From Cypionkella aquatica (lineage in GTDB: Bacteria > Pseudomonadota > Alphaproteobacteria > Rhodobacterales > Rhodobacteraceae): a stretch of DNA of 64,000 nt. The stretch is taken from NCBI RefSeq assembly GCF_030161095.1, contig NZ_BSPP01000013.1:1-64000 (forward strand), in the 5' to 3' direction. Both the position numbers and the translations under genes were made by a program. The notes under the pieces are model-generated. The model had not been told where the DNA came from. It did not search any database and saw only the letters and a program-made list of their open reading frames with translations. Positions 63,584 to 64,000 of this stretch are shown piece after piece; within the stretch, counting starts at the first letter, position 1; every line of letters begins with the position of its first letter.

Positions 63584-64000
63584 CCCAATGGCGCACCGAC
63601 CGTCGCGGTTTCCTGCAAACCGCAGGCGCTGCCCTCGCCGCCCTGACCCTGCCCGCAAAATTCGCTTGGGCCGCCGAAGGCGACATCCTGCGCATCCGTG
63701 CAGGCGCCGATTTCCAATGCCTCGACCCCAAAGGCATTATCGGCGAGTTGGATGAAATCATCCCCCGCTGCACCCAAGTCGCCCTTGTCCGCCTCGGCGA
63801 CATGCGTGATGGCAACAAATGGCAACCTTGGGGTGCCGAGAAAATCGACTGGATCGACCCCACCAAGATCGGCTTCACCCTGCGCGAAGGCCTGCAATGG
63901 TCGAACGGCTTCGGCCCCGTCACCCCCGAGGATGTCAAATTCTCGTTCGAACGCATCGCGGGCAGCGACTCCGCTTGGGCCTACCAGTTCGAAAAGCTGG
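63580..64000 (+). CDS. Peptide/opine-type periplasmic binding protein, Tat signal (5' part only)
   Basis: The first 140 residues are present; the gene runs off the window. MTQWRTDRRGFLQTAGAA is a twin-arginine signal with a hydrophobic stretch to about residue 31 (AWAAEG). LRIRAGADFQCLDPKG and VTPEDVKFSFERIAG are typical of family-5 solute-binding proteins. A TAGGAG ribosome site precedes the ATG, which overlaps the DppF stop. Confidence 0.93.
   Translation, partial: MTQWRTDRRGFLQTAGAALAALTLPAKFAWAAEGDILRIRAGADFQCLDPKGIIGELDEIIPRCTQVALVRLGDMRDGNKWQPWGAEKIDWIDPTKIGFTLREGLQWSNGFGPVTPEDVKFSFERIAGSDSAWAYQFEKL

Overview
The window is a chromosomal segment of an alphaproteobacterium, almost certainly Rhodobacteraceae (Rhodobacter/Pseudorhodobacter-like; the genus cannot be fixed by reading). 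The reasons are a GC-rich sequence with dense, overlapping operons, an aapJQMP general amino-acid transporter, a DUF1275/AraC/LysR accessory repertoire, a LuxI/LuxR pair, and short intergenic repeats resembling ones I associate with this family.

Layout. 1-3132 (minus): str operon rpsL-rpsG-fusA-tuf, with tuf cut by the window edge. 3413-6533 (minus): a four-gene envelope cluster (GT2, LAB_N, GT39, PAP2) that looks like lipid A or polyprenyl-phosphate sugar modification. 6964-18335 (mostly plus): an accessory block of small-molecule and electrophile handling genes (isochorismatase-fold hydrolase, XapX, Tat amidohydrolase, DoxX, chloroperoxidase-like hydrolase, MFS-monooxygenase fusion, DUF1275, two AraC regulators, LysR, ring-cleaving VOC dioxygenase, MhqD-like hydrolase). 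18689-18765: tRNA-Arg(ACG), with a gene remnant pointing at its 3' side. 18874-22504 (minus): histidine kinase, MerA/Lpd-like flavoprotein and TVP38. 22784-28694 (plus): rpmH-rnpA-yidD, an EAL protein, yidC-MOSC-engB. 28848-31923: SDR, argB, an Fe-S protein and SixA. 32115-36772 (minus): aapPMQJ. 37005-40505 (minus): ATP12-rluC-crcB-rarA. 40663-42702 (minus): a HEPN-like hypothetical followed by luxI and luxR.

42935-53775 (minus) is the spc and alpha ribosomal-protein region, rpmC to rplQ, with secY, adk and rpoA. It is interrupted between rpmD and rplO by about 1.2 kb holding a plus-strand gene whose product carries an R-x4-H motif of the HEPN ribonuclease type. That gene is flanked by two diverged direct copies of a roughly 200-nt, heavily structured repeat whose stems show compensatory changes. 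This is the most unusual object in the window. The cluster also starts abruptly at rpmC: the S10 half (rplP, rpsC and so on) is absent and accessory DNA follows.

54148-64000 is a divergent catabolic and transport locus: MttB-family methyltransferase plus TMADH-like flavoprotein on the minus strand, and CocE/S15 hydrolase plus a Dpp-type ABC transporter on the plus strand. Matching operator-like sites lie at both ends of the shared intergenic region. It probably imports and breaks down an N-methylated amide, peptide or betaine-type compound. All functional statements rest on motif reading, not on database searches.
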